Part shown: positions 16,076 through 23,737 of the stretch, piece by piece
Numbering within the stretch: position 1 is the first letter of the stretch
How the letters are laid out: every line of letters starts with the position of its first letter
NCBI RefSeq assembly: GCF_004917075.1
Contig: NZ_SSYB01000002.1
Span: 519,766 to 583,765 of the forward strand
Length of the DNA: 64,000 nt
Source of the DNA: Geomonas edaphica
Lineage (GTDB): Bacteria > Desulfobacterota > Desulfuromonadia > Geobacterales > Geobacteraceae
Reading direction: 5' to 3'
Notes under the pieces: generated by a model
The model's input: the letters and a program-made list of their open reading frames with translations, nothing else
Databases searched by the model: none
Told to the model about the DNA's origin: nothing
Translations under genes and position numbers: made by a program

Positions 16076-16111
16076 GTCTTCTCCGCTTTCCTTGGTGGCG
16101 CTGCTTATGTG

Positions 16112-16870
16112 TTAGCCGAAACGGCCCGTGATGTAGTCCTCGGTGCGCTTCTCTTCCGGGGTGGTGAATATCTTCTTCGTTTCGCCACACTCGACCAGGT
16201 CTCCCATGTAGAGAAAGGCGGTGTAGTCGGAGACGCGGGCGGCCTGCTGCATGTTGTGCGTCACGATGATGATGGTGTAGCGCTCCTTCAGCTCCTCGAT
16301 CAGTTCCTCAATCTTCAAGGTCGAGATGGGGTCGAGAGCCGAGGCTGGTTCGTCCATGAGGATCACCTCGGGCTTCACCGCGATGGTGCGCGCGATGCAG
16401 AGGCGCTGCTGCTGCCCGCCGGAGAGCATCATCGCGTTGCTTTTCAGACGGTCCTTCACCTCGTCCCAGAGCGCCACGCGCTTCAGGCAGCTCTCGACGA
16501 TCTCGTCCGCCTCCTCGCGCGGCAGCCTCCCGTTCAGCTTGTAACCTGCGATGACGTTGTCATAAATCGACATGGCGGGGAAGGGGTTCGGTTTCTGGAA
16601 CACCATGCCGACGCGGCGCCTGATAGCGACCGGATCGACACCCCTTTCGTAGATGTCGCCGCTGTCGACGAGGATCTTGCCGGTGACCCGAGCCGAGGGA
16701 ACCAGGTCGTGCATCCTGTTCATGGAGCGCAAAAGGGTCGACTTGCCGCACCCGGACGGCCCGATGATGGCGGTGACGCTGTTCTCCGGGAAGCTCATGT
16801 TGATGTCGCGCACCGCGTGGGTCCTGCCGAAGTGTATGTTTACCTGTTCCAGTTTTACCTTGTCGTTCAT
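16112..16870 (-). CDS. pstB: Phosphate ABC transporter ATP-binding protein PstB
   Basis: A 252-residue ATPase with Walker [10 protein letters not shown], signature [14 protein letters not shown], Walker [14 protein letters not shown] and the switch His in [15 protein letters not shown]. It powers phosphate import through PstC and PstA. I start at the ATG at 16870 ([10 protein letters not shown]), which has AGAGG at the right distance and gives the usual family length. The TTG at 16894 is a poorer choice. The gene is followed by phoU. Confidence 0.96.
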   Translation of the reverse strand: MNDKVKLEQVNIHFGRTHAVRDINMSFPENSVTAIIGPSGCGKSTLLRSMNRMHDLVPSARVTGKILVDSGDIYERGVDPVAIRRRVGMVFQKPNPFPAMSIYDNVIAGYKLNGRLPREEADEIVESCLKRVALWDEVKDRLKSNAMMLSGGQQQRLCIARTIAVKPEVILMDEPASALDPISTLKIEELIEELKERYTIIIVTHNMQQAARVSDYTAFLYMGDLVECGETKKIFTTPEEKRTEDYITGRFG

Positions 16871-16907
16871 CGTATCCTCTGTCTTTTCCGTCAAAACGTG
16901 GGTGGAG

Positions 16908-17750
16908 CTAGTGTGCCTGCCTGCTGCTGCTGAAGTAGCGGGCGGTGAGGCTTAAGCCGAACATTACGCTTACCAGCACGAGGGCACCGGCCCAGGCGAG
17001 CTTGTGCCAGTCCTCGTAGGGTGCTATCGCGAAGCTGAAGATCTGCAGGGGGAGTGCGGCCATCGGCTGCATGACGTTCTTGCTCCAGAACTGGTTGCCG
17101 AGCGCGGTGAAAAGAAGCGGCGCGGTCTCGCCCGCGATCCTCGCCACCGCGAGCAGGATGCCGGTGAGCACGCCAGACATGGCGCTTCTCAAGGTCACCT
17201 TGAGGCTCGTGCGCCAGAAGGGGACGCCGAGGGCGAGCGATGCTTCCCGCAGCGAACCCGGGACCATCTTCAACTGTTCCTCGGTGGTGCGCAGCACGAT
17301 CGGGATCATGATCATGGCGAGCGCCACCGCACCGGCAAGCCCGGAGAAGCCTTTCATCGGGACCACGAGCAGCGTGTAGGCGACCATGCCGGTGATGATC
17401 GACGGCGTGCCGGAGAGGACGTCCGCGGCGAACCTGATCGTCGTTGACATCTTTGAGCCGCCGAATTCGGAGAGGTAGATGGCGCCCAGGATGCCGATGG
17501 GAAGGCCGATCAGCGACGCTCCGCCGATCATGATGAGCGAGCCGAGCATCCCGTTGGCCATGCCGCCGCCCGGTTCGCCGGTGGGCGCCGGGATGTGGGT
17601 GAAGAAGTCGATCGAGAGCGAACTGATACCCATCTTCACGATGTGTACGAAGATGAGCGCGAGCGGGATGAGGACCGCCAGGGTGCAGGCGAGCATGACG
17701 AAGCTCATCAGGTGGTTCTTCACTTTGCGGAAAGCCATGCCGTTCATCAT
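16908..17750 (-). CDS. pstA: Phosphate ABC transporter permease PstA
   Basis: A 280-residue inner-membrane permease with about six helices. The binding-protein-dependent transport signature is the EAA-type loop in [20 protein letters not shown], preceded by [16 protein letters not shown]. It starts with ATG overlapping the pstC stop (ATGA), with GGGAGGT upstream, so it is coupled to pstC. With PstC it forms the phosphate channel driven by PstB. Confidence 0.95.
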   Translation of the reverse strand: MMNGMAFRKVKNHLMSFVMLACTLAVLIPLALIFVHIVKMGISSLSIDFFTHIPAPTGEPGGGMANGMLGSLIMIGGASLIGLPIGILGAIYLSEFGGSKMSTTIRFAADVLSGTPSIITGMVAYTLLVVPMKGFSGLAGAVALAMIMIPIVLRTTEEQLKMVPGSLREASLALGVPFWRTSLKVTLRSAMSGVLTGILLAVARIAGETAPLLFTALGNQFWSKNVMQPMAALPLQIFSFAIAPYEDWHKLAWAGALVLVSVMFGLSLTARYFSSSRQAH

Positions 17751-18760
17751 GCCGCACCTCCCTTGGCTTCACGCGAGACGCTCCAGATCAAGAGCCTCGC
17801 CAGTGCGTTCACGATCAGGGTAACCACCATGAGGATGAGGCCTATCTCCATGAGTGCGGAGGAGTGCAGCTTCGTGGTCGCCTCGGCGAACTCGTTCGCT
17901 ATCACGCTCGGCATGGTGTAGGCCGGGGATAAAAGCGACAGTGAGATATTCGGAGCGTTGCCGATCACCATGGTGACCGCCATAGTCTCGCCGATGGCGC
18001 GGCCGAGCCCCAGGATTGCGGCGCCCAGGATGCCGGACTTGCCGTAGGGGAGGATGGCGACTTTGATGGTCTCCCAACGCGTGGCGCCGAGGGCTATCGC
18101 CGCCTCCTTCTGGCTTTGCGGTACGGCGAGAAGCACCTCGCGGGTGATCGAGGTGATGATCGGGACCACCATGATCATGAGGATGAAGATGGCGGCGAGC
18201 ATGCTGACGCCGTAAGGGGCGCCCTCAAAGAACGGGATGAAACCGAAGTGCTCGATCAGGAAGGGCTGCACCGTGGTCTGCAGCCAGGGGGCCATGACCA
18301 GCACGCCCCATAGGCCGTAGATGACCGAGGGTATCGCCGCCAGCAGTTCCACGAGCGGTGCCACGATGGAGCCCAGGCGCCCCGGTGCGATCTCGGTGAT
18401 GAAGAGGGCCGCCCCGATGCTCAAGGGGGTGGCGAGCAGAAGGGCCAGTACCGAGGAAACCACCGACCCGTACAGGTAGGGGAGGGCGCCGAAGGTTTCC
18501 TGCACGGCATCCCAATCCTTTGAACTTACGAATTTCCACCCGAACGCCTTGATGGCGGGCATGCTCTCACCGGCCATCTCGTAAAGCATGAGGGCGAGTA
18601 TCGCGAGGATGCTGAAGGCGAAGAAGGTGGTGAGGTAGCGGAATACCGCGTCCCCGTTCAGCCTCTTCGCCGTGTCCGGCTCACGTGTCTTCGTCGTCGC
18701 TGGCGCCACGTCTTTCTCCGTTTCACTGCCGCAGTAGGAACTGCGCACGTCACTGTTCAA
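17747..18760 (-). CDS. pstC: Phosphate ABC transporter permease PstC
   Basis: A 337-residue permease with an extra hydrophilic N-terminus of about 38 residues before the first helix. Family blocks: AAIPSVIYGLWG, the EAA loop in QKEAAIALGATRWETIKVAI, and LGRAIGETMAVTMVIGN. The start is TTG at 18760, supported by GGAGG 6 nt upstream. It is the first gene of pstCAB-phoU and lies 113 bp downstream of a perfect Pho box. Confidence 0.95.
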   Translation of the reverse strand: MNSDVRSSYCGSETEKDVAPATTKTREPDTAKRLNGDAVFRYLTTFFAFSILAILALMLYEMAGESMPAIKAFGWKFVSSKDWDAVQETFGALPYLYGSVVSSVLALLLATPLSIGAALFITEIAPGRLGSIVAPLVELLAAIPSVIYGLWGVLVMAPWLQTTVQPFLIEHFGFIPFFEGAPYGVSMLAAIFILMIMVVPIITSITREVLLAVPQSQKEAAIALGATRWETIKVAILPYGKSGILGAAILGLGRAIGETMAVTMVIGNAPNISLSLLSPAYTMPSVIANEFAEATTKLHSSALMEIGLILMVVTLIVNALARLLIWSVSREAKGGAA

Positions 18761-18856
18761 GTGTTGCCTCCGGGAGCGTTTCGAGTCGCCAAGTGGCAGC
18801 CGCGTATCCCGGTAAAGGGCAGCAGCCGCGTCGCGCTCGAACCTTCAATGCGTCCT

Positions 18857-18890
18857 AGGATGCCGGAGAAATGTTACAGCGTTGTTACAG
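18857..18890 (-). promoter_or_regulatory. Perfect Pho box of the pstCAB-phoU operon
   Basis: On the minus strand, two identical CTGTAAC heptamers (18890-18884 and 18879-18873) are separated by AACG. Ten nt downstream lies CATCCT (18862-18857) as a weak -10. The leader to the TTG start is about 95 nt. Confidence 0.82.
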
Positions 18891-18959
18891 ATTGGCTAAA
18901 TGTTTATGAACCTTTCACCGATGTTTGGCCGGTTCGAAAGGCGCTCAGGTGGGGAAGGA

Positions 18960-20216
18960 CTAGGGGGAAAGGGTTAAGGCGGCATCGGTCCTGGGGAGGA
19001 AGATGGTGCAGGTGGTACCCCTGCCGGTTTCGCTTTCCACCTTGATGAAGCCGCCGTGCCGTTTCACGATGCCGTAGCTGATGGACAGCCCGAGACCCGT
19101 TCCCTGGCCGACCTCCTTGGTGGTGAAGAAGGGGTCGAAGATCCTGGCCCGCGTGGCCTCGTCGATTCCAGAGCCTGTGTCCGAAACGGAAATGCGGACG
19201 TAGGGGCCGGGCTTGGCGTAGCCGTCCACGTCGTCGGCCCCGAGGACCGCGCCGTCCAGAGTCATCGTGAGCCTGCCCCCGTCCGGCATGGCGTCCCGGG
19301 CATTGGTCACAAGGTTCACCAGGACCTGCTCCATCTGCGCCTGATCCACCAGCACCGTCTGCAGCGACCGGGACGGACGCCATTCGAAGGCGACGGACTG
19401 GCCCGCAAGCCTTTCCAGCAGCACGACCACGTTTTCCACCAGCGTGTTGCCGTCCATGCGCGCGGTGTAGACGGGTTCCTGCCTGCTGTAGGCGAGCAGG
19501 TTTCTGACCAGCGCGATGGCCCGGTTCGAAGAGGTGTGGATGTTCTCGAGGAAACCCTTGAAAGGAGCGGGAGGGTTGAATTCCATCATCAGGAGATCGG
19601 TGTAGCCGATGACCGCGGTCATGATGTTGTTGAAATCATGCGCTATGCCACCGGCGAGGGTGCCGATCGCCTCCATCTTCTGCGCGTGGAGGAGCTGGCT
19701 TTCCATCTTCTTCAGTTCGGTGATGTCGTGGAAGGTCCAGACCCTGCCGGCAAGCTTCCCATCCTCGTAGTGCGGCCTGGAAAAGCGCTCAAGCCACCGG
19801 CCGTCCCGCATCTCCACCAAGTCGTAGCTCTCGAGGTCGGGCTGCCAGTAGAGTTCGGTCACCTTCTCGAAGAAGAGGACAGGGTCGCGCACCTGGCCGA
19901 GCAGGGAGATCAGCATCCGGTTCGAATCGCCCGATACCAGTATCTCCTCGTCGATCTCCCACATCTGCTGGAAGCGCCGGTTGCATGCGACGATTTCGCC
20001 CCCCGCGTCGACCGCCATGATGCCGTCCAGGGTGGCTTCGATGGTGGCTGAGAGCATCGAACTAACGTCGCTGCGCCGACTGGAAAGCCCGGCGAAACTG
20101 CGCAGTCGCCGGATCGGTACGGGAGCGATGCCGTCTGGAGGCATGGCGCCCGTTTCGGCGCTGTAATTGTCCTGGCAGTTCGTTGACCGCTCTTGCATCA
20201 TTTGTTCGTTCTCCAT
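18960..20216 (-). CDS. PAS-domain sensor histidine kinase
   Basis: A 418-residue soluble kinase. A PAS domain covers about residues 50-168 ([20 protein letters not shown] to [10 protein letters not shown]). Then come His193 in [12 protein letters not shown]-box [11 protein letters not shown]1 DTGSGI and G2 GQGTGLGL. It has no receiver. It lies just downstream of a 48-residue gene and the partner-switching genes, apparently in the same transcript. The ATG at 20216 has a poor ribosome-binding site. An in-frame ATG at 20258, overlapping the previous stop, would add 14 residues and allow coupling. Its response regulator is not adjacent. Confidence 0.88.
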   Translation of the reverse strand: MENEQMMQERSTNCQDNYSAETGAMPPDGIAPVPIRRLRSFAGLSSRRSDVSSMLSATIEATLDGIMAVDAGGEIVACNRRFQQMWEIDEEILVSGDSNRMLISLLGQVRDPVLFFEKVTELYWQPDLESYDLVEMRDGRWLERFSRPHYEDGKLAGRVWTFHDITELKKMESQLLHAQKMEAIGTLAGGIAHDFNNIMTAVIGYTDLLMMEFNPPAPFKGFLENIHTSSNRAIALVRNLLAYSRQEPVYTARMDGNTLVENVVVLLERLAGQSVAFEWRPSRSLQTVLVDQAQMEQVLVNLVTNARDAMPDGGRLTMTLDGAVLGADDVDGYAKPGPYVRISVSDTGSGIDEATRARIFDPFFTTKEVGQGTGLGLSISYGIVKRHGGFIKVESETGRGTTCTIFLPRTDAALTLSP

Positions 20217-20251
20217 GCTGAACCGTCCGCCGCTGCGGGCTGCGGATGCAG

Positions 20252-20398
20252 TCACCATTCGTTCAGGATGCGGGCCAACTGTTCGCCGTAGATCTCCACG
20301 TTGAGTTCCCTGTAGGAGTCCCGGATTTCCCGCAGCTTTTCGAGCGGCCGGTCCATGTCGTGAAAGAGCCTGCCGAACAAGTAGTTGATCGCCTTCAC
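20252..20398 (-). CDS. Uncharacterised 48-residue protein in the partner-switching cassette
   Basis: A small gene that is easily missed. The GTG at 20398 overlaps the stop of the STAS gene (GTGA), and GGAGGGG lies at a proper distance. The product begins MKAINYLFGRLFHDMDRP and ends in LARILNEW. It is helical and charged, with no membrane segment and no Cys. Its stop is within a few nt of a possible kinase start. The tight overlap, good ribosome-binding site and protein-like composition argue that it is real. The function is unknown; a linker or adaptor between the STAS protein and the kinase is possible but speculative. Confidence 0.65.
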   Translation of the reverse strand: MKAINYLFGRLFHDMDRPLEKLREIRDSYRELNVEIYGEQLARILNEW

Positions 20399-20718
20399 GC
20401 CGTCCCCTCCTTCCGCCCACCCTGAGCCTTTACCGGTGCCGCCAGCAGGAACACTCCGGTCATCTTGAACAGCATGCTGTGCGTCTGGTTCAGCCCCTCG
20501 ATGCGGATTTCGGCCTTGTCGCTGATCTCCTTGAAGCAGCGCAGGATGAGGGCGATCCCCATGGAGTTGATGCGACCGGCCAGGCTGAAGTCGAACCTCG
20601 CCACCGGGTGTTTGACCTTCTTCGGGATCTCTTTCAGCGCGTCTTCGGCGTGCGCGTCGATGATCCCCTCAAGGATGAAGCAGTCCTCTTCGTTTGATAC
20701 GTAATTTGCCAGATTCAT
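20395..20718 (-). CDS. STAS-domain anti-sigma antagonist-like protein (RsbV/SpoIIAA type)
   Basis: A 107-residue STAS protein. The segment RFDFSLAGRINSMGIALILR corresponds to the phosphorylation loop, with Ser52 (NSMG) at the place of the regulatory Ser in DSSGLG-type antagonists. Proteins of this kind bind an RsbW-like kinase when unphosphorylated and let it go when phosphorylated. Its ATG overlaps the stop of the RsbW-like gene (ATGA), with GGAGG upstream, and its own stop overlaps the next small gene. No sigma factor is encoded nearby, so the output may be something other than a sigma factor. Confidence 0.82.
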   Translation of the reverse strand: MNLANYVSNEEDCFILEGIIDAHAEDALKEIPKKVKHPVARFDFSLAGRINSMGIALILRCFKEISDKAEIRIEGLNQTHSMLFKMTGVFLLAAPVKAQGGRKEGTA

Positions 20719-21668
20719 GCAGCTACCTCCTCACAACGGTTCATGATGTGGAATCCCCGCGGTGCTTCGGGGGGAAGTGTCGACTTTAGATGCAGGTTGC
20801 CGCCGACCCTGGTCGAGTGGCCCGGCGTCACGGCGACGTGGAAGCGGTCCAGGAAGCGCCACACGATGAAGAGCCCACGGCCGCCGGGGTCGCCGCAATC
20901 GAGCGTCTCCTCCTCGTTTCGGGTCAGGTACTCGAGCACCTCGTCCGGGTCCAGGCTGCCCCAGTTGTCGGTAAGGGCGAGCGACAGGGTCTCACCGTCG
21001 AAACCGAAGCTGAAGACGATGTCCTCCCGCGGCAGCATGCTGCGCCGCTGTCCCTTGCTGAAAAGACGGTCCCCGCAGCCGCTCCGGGGGGCGTCGTACA
21101 TCGCGTTCTCCAGGAGCTCGTCGGCGAGAAGCGCGCCTTTTTGCCTGAGCAGTTCCATCTCCTCGCCCTCGCCGTCCAGGAGCTCTTCGAGTTTCGCGAT
21201 GAGGTCCTCTTTTTCGTCGCTGGAGCTCAACCGATAGGAGTGCAGCACGGTTCCCTCTTTGAGGCAGCAGGAGATGTCCCAGCCACGCTGCTTGAGCAGC
21301 ATGTCGATCACGGCCGGGAGGCATGCTTCGTTCACCCCTGCTTGCACCGGCATTATGCAGAGGTGTCTGATGCGGTCCTCGAGGAGTGGCTTAAGCGGTG
21401 GTGCACAAGCCTCCCGCGAGATCAGGAGCACCTCCAGGTCCGGGTTCAGCTCGCGCAGCAAGCCGACCAGTCCCGGGTGAGGGTACGGGTACAACAGTGA
21501 GGAAATCACCGCCACGCGCAGGTCCTCCCCAATGGCGCGTATGCTATCCAGCGCCCGGGTCAGACCGTTCTCCGCGGTTACGATCATGACGTGCGGTATC
21601 CCCCGGAAAGCCTCGTCCCATCCCTTGCGGTCCGTCTCATCGAGGCAGAGCACGGCTATCTTTTGCAT
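20715..21668 (-). CDS. RsbW-like ATP-binding kinase with N-terminal receiver-like domain
   Basis: A 317-residue protein. Residues about 1-130 look like a degenerate receiver (KIAVLCLDETDRK, then VAVISSLLYP where the phospho-Asp would be). The C-terminal half is a GHKL ATPase of the SpoIIAB/RsbW type: DELLENAMYDAP, LTDNWGSLDPDEVLEYL and GDPGGRGLFIVWRFLD. It should phosphorylate the STAS protein encoded next. The missing phospho-acceptor suggests that the N-terminal domain binds partners rather than taking phosphate. Start chosen at 21668 with GGGAG upstream. The open frame further upstream crosses the end of the phosphatase gene. Confidence 0.8.
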   Translation of the reverse strand: MQKIAVLCLDETDRKGWDEAFRGIPHVMIVTAENGLTRALDSIRAIGEDLRVAVISSLLYPYPHPGLVGLLRELNPDLEVLLISREACAPPLKPLLEDRIRHLCIMPVQAGVNEACLPAVIDMLLKQRGWDISCCLKEGTVLHSYRLSSSDEKEDLIAKLEELLDGEGEEMELLRQKGALLADELLENAMYDAPRSGCGDRLFSKGQRRSMLPREDIVFSFGFDGETLSLALTDNWGSLDPDEVLEYLTRNEEETLDCGDPGGRGLFIVWRFLDRFHVAVTPGHSTRVGGNLHLKSTLPPEAPRGFHIMNRCEEVAA

Positions 21669-21714
21669 TTGTTTCTCCCTGTAAGTGATCATCACGCAGA
21701 ACGTAGAACGGGTT

Positions 21715-22905
21715 CTAAGCCTCGAATCGGGCAGCCAGGGTGGTGACGTCGTCCTCCAACGCTCCGCCCCCGGTAAAGCCCGCCACGGCACTCATGAGGT
21801 AATCGTGCATCCGCCCCACGGGAAGCTCCCTGCCGCGGACCAGAAGCTCTTCCAGCCGATCGTAGCCGAGTTCCTCACCGCCGGGGGGCGTGCTCTCCAC
21901 GAGGCCGTCCGTGTAAAGAAAAAGAAGGTCTCCGGGTGCGAAAGCGCTGCTCGTTTCCGGGTAGCAGGCCTCGCGGTCGAACCCGAGCGGGAACCCGGAC
22001 TCCGTATCCAGCAGCTCGGCGCGCGCCGCCTCACGACGCAGCAGAAGCGGATAGTTGTGCCCGGCGTTGGCGAAGGTGATCACCCCTCGGCCCAGGTCGA
22101 CGCAGGCGATCAGGCAGGTCATCAGGAGGGTGCGGCGCGCCGTGGCGAGAATGGCCCTGTTCATACCGGCCAAAAGCCCGGAAGGGGTGGTGACGCCGAG
22201 GGATACCAGGGTGTGGAGACTCGCCTTGGCGGCGGTGGTGACCATGCCCGCCTGCACGCCGTGGCCGCTTACGTCCGCGATTACCATGCCGAGGATGTTG
22301 TCGCCCGCACTGAAATAGTCGAAGAAGTCACCGCCGATCTCGGAACAGGTGGCTATGCCGGCCCCGACCGTCAGGCTGCCGAAGCGATAGTCGGGCGGGG
22401 GGAGAAGGTCCTGCTGGATCTTCATGCCGAGGGCGACCTCCTCGCGCAGGCGGGAGCTCAGGCGGTCCAGCGCCCCCAGCAGCTCCTTTTGCCGTTCCGC
22501 CACCGTCATCATGAGGTCGGAAACCGATACGATGCCGCGACAGCGCCTGTCATCCACCAGGGCCAACGCCTCGGTCTGCAGGGTGGGGTCGAGCGAGAGG
22601 AGCTGCACCGCGGCCTCGTCCACGTCGAGCTCGGGCGGGAGTACGATCCGTTTTCCCTTCAGGTCCTGCATGAGGGTGAGCACCGGCTTCTTCGCGTACA
22701 GCTCCATGGCGAAGGGGCGGCTCAGCAGGGTGAGGAGCTCCTTGCGGTTCACGCACCCCCGGAAGTCCCCCTCTTCTTCGATGACGACGCTAAGCAGATC
22801 GGGGTCCCTTTGAAACAGGGCGAGCACCCCCTGCACCGGCAGGTGAGGCGGGGCTGCGACGGCACCCCTGCTTATGTCGGCCAGCCTGGCACGGCTTCGC
22901 TGCAT
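21715..22905 (-). CDS. CBS-domain PP2C phosphatase (RsbU/SpoIIE type)
   Basis: A 396-residue protein. Residues about 15-140 hold a CBS pair (VLALFQRDPDLLSVVIEEEG, then ALALVDDRRCRGIVSVSDLM), which often binds adenine nucleotides. A short helix with MKIQQDLLPPPDY leads to the SpoIIE/PP2C domain with metal ligands in GGDFFDYF, IADVSGHGVQAG and LYTDGLVE, and the final DDVT. It should dephosphorylate the STAS protein and so switch partner binding in response to nucleotide state. It is the first gene of the cassette, with ribosome-binding site GGAGGAGG, 111 bp after kdpE, and probably has its own promoter. Confidence 0.88.
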   Translation of the reverse strand: MQRSRARLADISRGAVAAPPHLPVQGVLALFQRDPDLLSVVIEEEGDFRGCVNRKELLTLLSRPFAMELYAKKPVLTLMQDLKGKRIVLPPELDVDEAAVQLLSLDPTLQTEALALVDDRRCRGIVSVSDLMMTVAERQKELLGALDRLSSRLREEVALGMKIQQDLLPPPDYRFGSLTVGAGIATCSEIGGDFFDYFSAGDNILGMVIADVSGHGVQAGMVTTAAKASLHTLVSLGVTTPSGLLAGMNRAILATARRTLLMTCLIACVDLGRGVITFANAGHNYPLLLRREAARAELLDTESGFPLGFDREACYPETSSAFAPGDLLFLYTDGLVESTPPGGEELGYDRLEELLVRGRELPVGRMHDYLMSAVAGFTGGGALEDDVTTLAARFEA

Positions 22906-23016
22906 GTGGCCTCCTCCTTAGAGATGGCCGCAGCATAGGTGAGAATTCTTGCGGTTGTGTTACGAAGGCGTGAAAGTTTTGGTGAGACTTGGGGCGGGGC
23001 GACCGGCGAAGAGCGG

Positions 23017-23721
23017 TTACGCCGACTTCAGCCGGTAGCCGACGCCGAGCTCGGTGATGATGTAGCGGGGGCGGGAGGGGACGGGTTCTATCTTCTGGCG
23101 CAGGTTGCTCATGGTCACCCTGAGCACGTTCTGCTGGTCGGCATACGTGTTCCCCCATACCTGCTTCAGGATCTGGCCGTGGGTGAGCACCATCCCCGCG
23201 TGGTTTGCCAGCAGGCGCAGCAGGTCGTACTCGGTGGGGGTGAGCTGGATCTCGGTCCCGCCGCGCGTGACCTTTCTTCGCTGCAGATCGATCTCCAGTT
23301 CGTCGAAGCGGTAGACCGGCTCGGGCGCCTGCTGCAGCGAGCGGCGCAGCACCACCCTGATCCTCGCCTGCAGCTCCGCCACCCCGAACGGCTTCACCAG
23401 GTAGTCGTCCGCGCCCGCGTCAAGCGCGGCGACCTTGTCGTCCTCGCGGTCGCGCACCGAGAGCACGATGATGGGAAGCGGTGACCATTCGCGGATCCGC
23501 CTGATCACCTCAACGCCGTCCAGGTCGGGAAGCCCGAGATCGAGCAGGATGAGGTCGGGACGCGCCGCAGCGGCGGCGGCGAGCGCCGCATGACCGTTCT
23601 CTGCGAAGTGCAGCGAGTACTCCTCGCCCGGCAGGGCGCTCTTCAGGAAACGCAGGATGGCCGCCTCGTCGTCGACCACGAGGATGCGGGGGCGGCCGCC
23701 TTCGTTTTTCACCTTTTGCAT
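23017..23721 (-). CDS. kdpE: KdpE response regulator, OmpR/PhoB family
   Basis: A 234-residue regulator. The receiver has the acidic pair VVDDE, phospho-Asp in LILLDLGLPDLDG and Lys in LVKPFG. The winged helix carries LTPTEYDLLRLLANHAG and VTMSNLRQKIE. It is phosphorylated by KdpD, encoded 16 bp upstream, and should activate kdpA-led transcription through the tandem 7-4-7 boxes at 30888-30937. It ends the kdp operon. Confidence 0.95.
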   Translation of the reverse strand: MQKVKNEGGRPRILVVDDEAAILRFLKSALPGEEYSLHFAENGHAALAAAAAARPDLILLDLGLPDLDGVEVIRRIREWSPLPIIVLSVRDREDDKVAALDAGADDYLVKPFGVAELQARIRVVLRRSLQQAPEPVYRFDELEIDLQRRKVTRGGTEIQLTPTEYDLLRLLANHAGMVLTHGQILKQVWGNTYADQQNVLRVTMSNLRQKIEPVPSRPRYIITELGVGYRLKSA

Positions 23722-23737
23722 CTTTTCACCTTCCTTT

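Noticed and set aside
22953-22981. A further 7-4-7 box before the PP2C phosphatase gene (CTTTCAC-GCCT-TCGTAAC on the minus strand)
   Set aside because: Both heptamers deviate at two positions from CTGYAAC and no convincing -10 follows at 10 nt.
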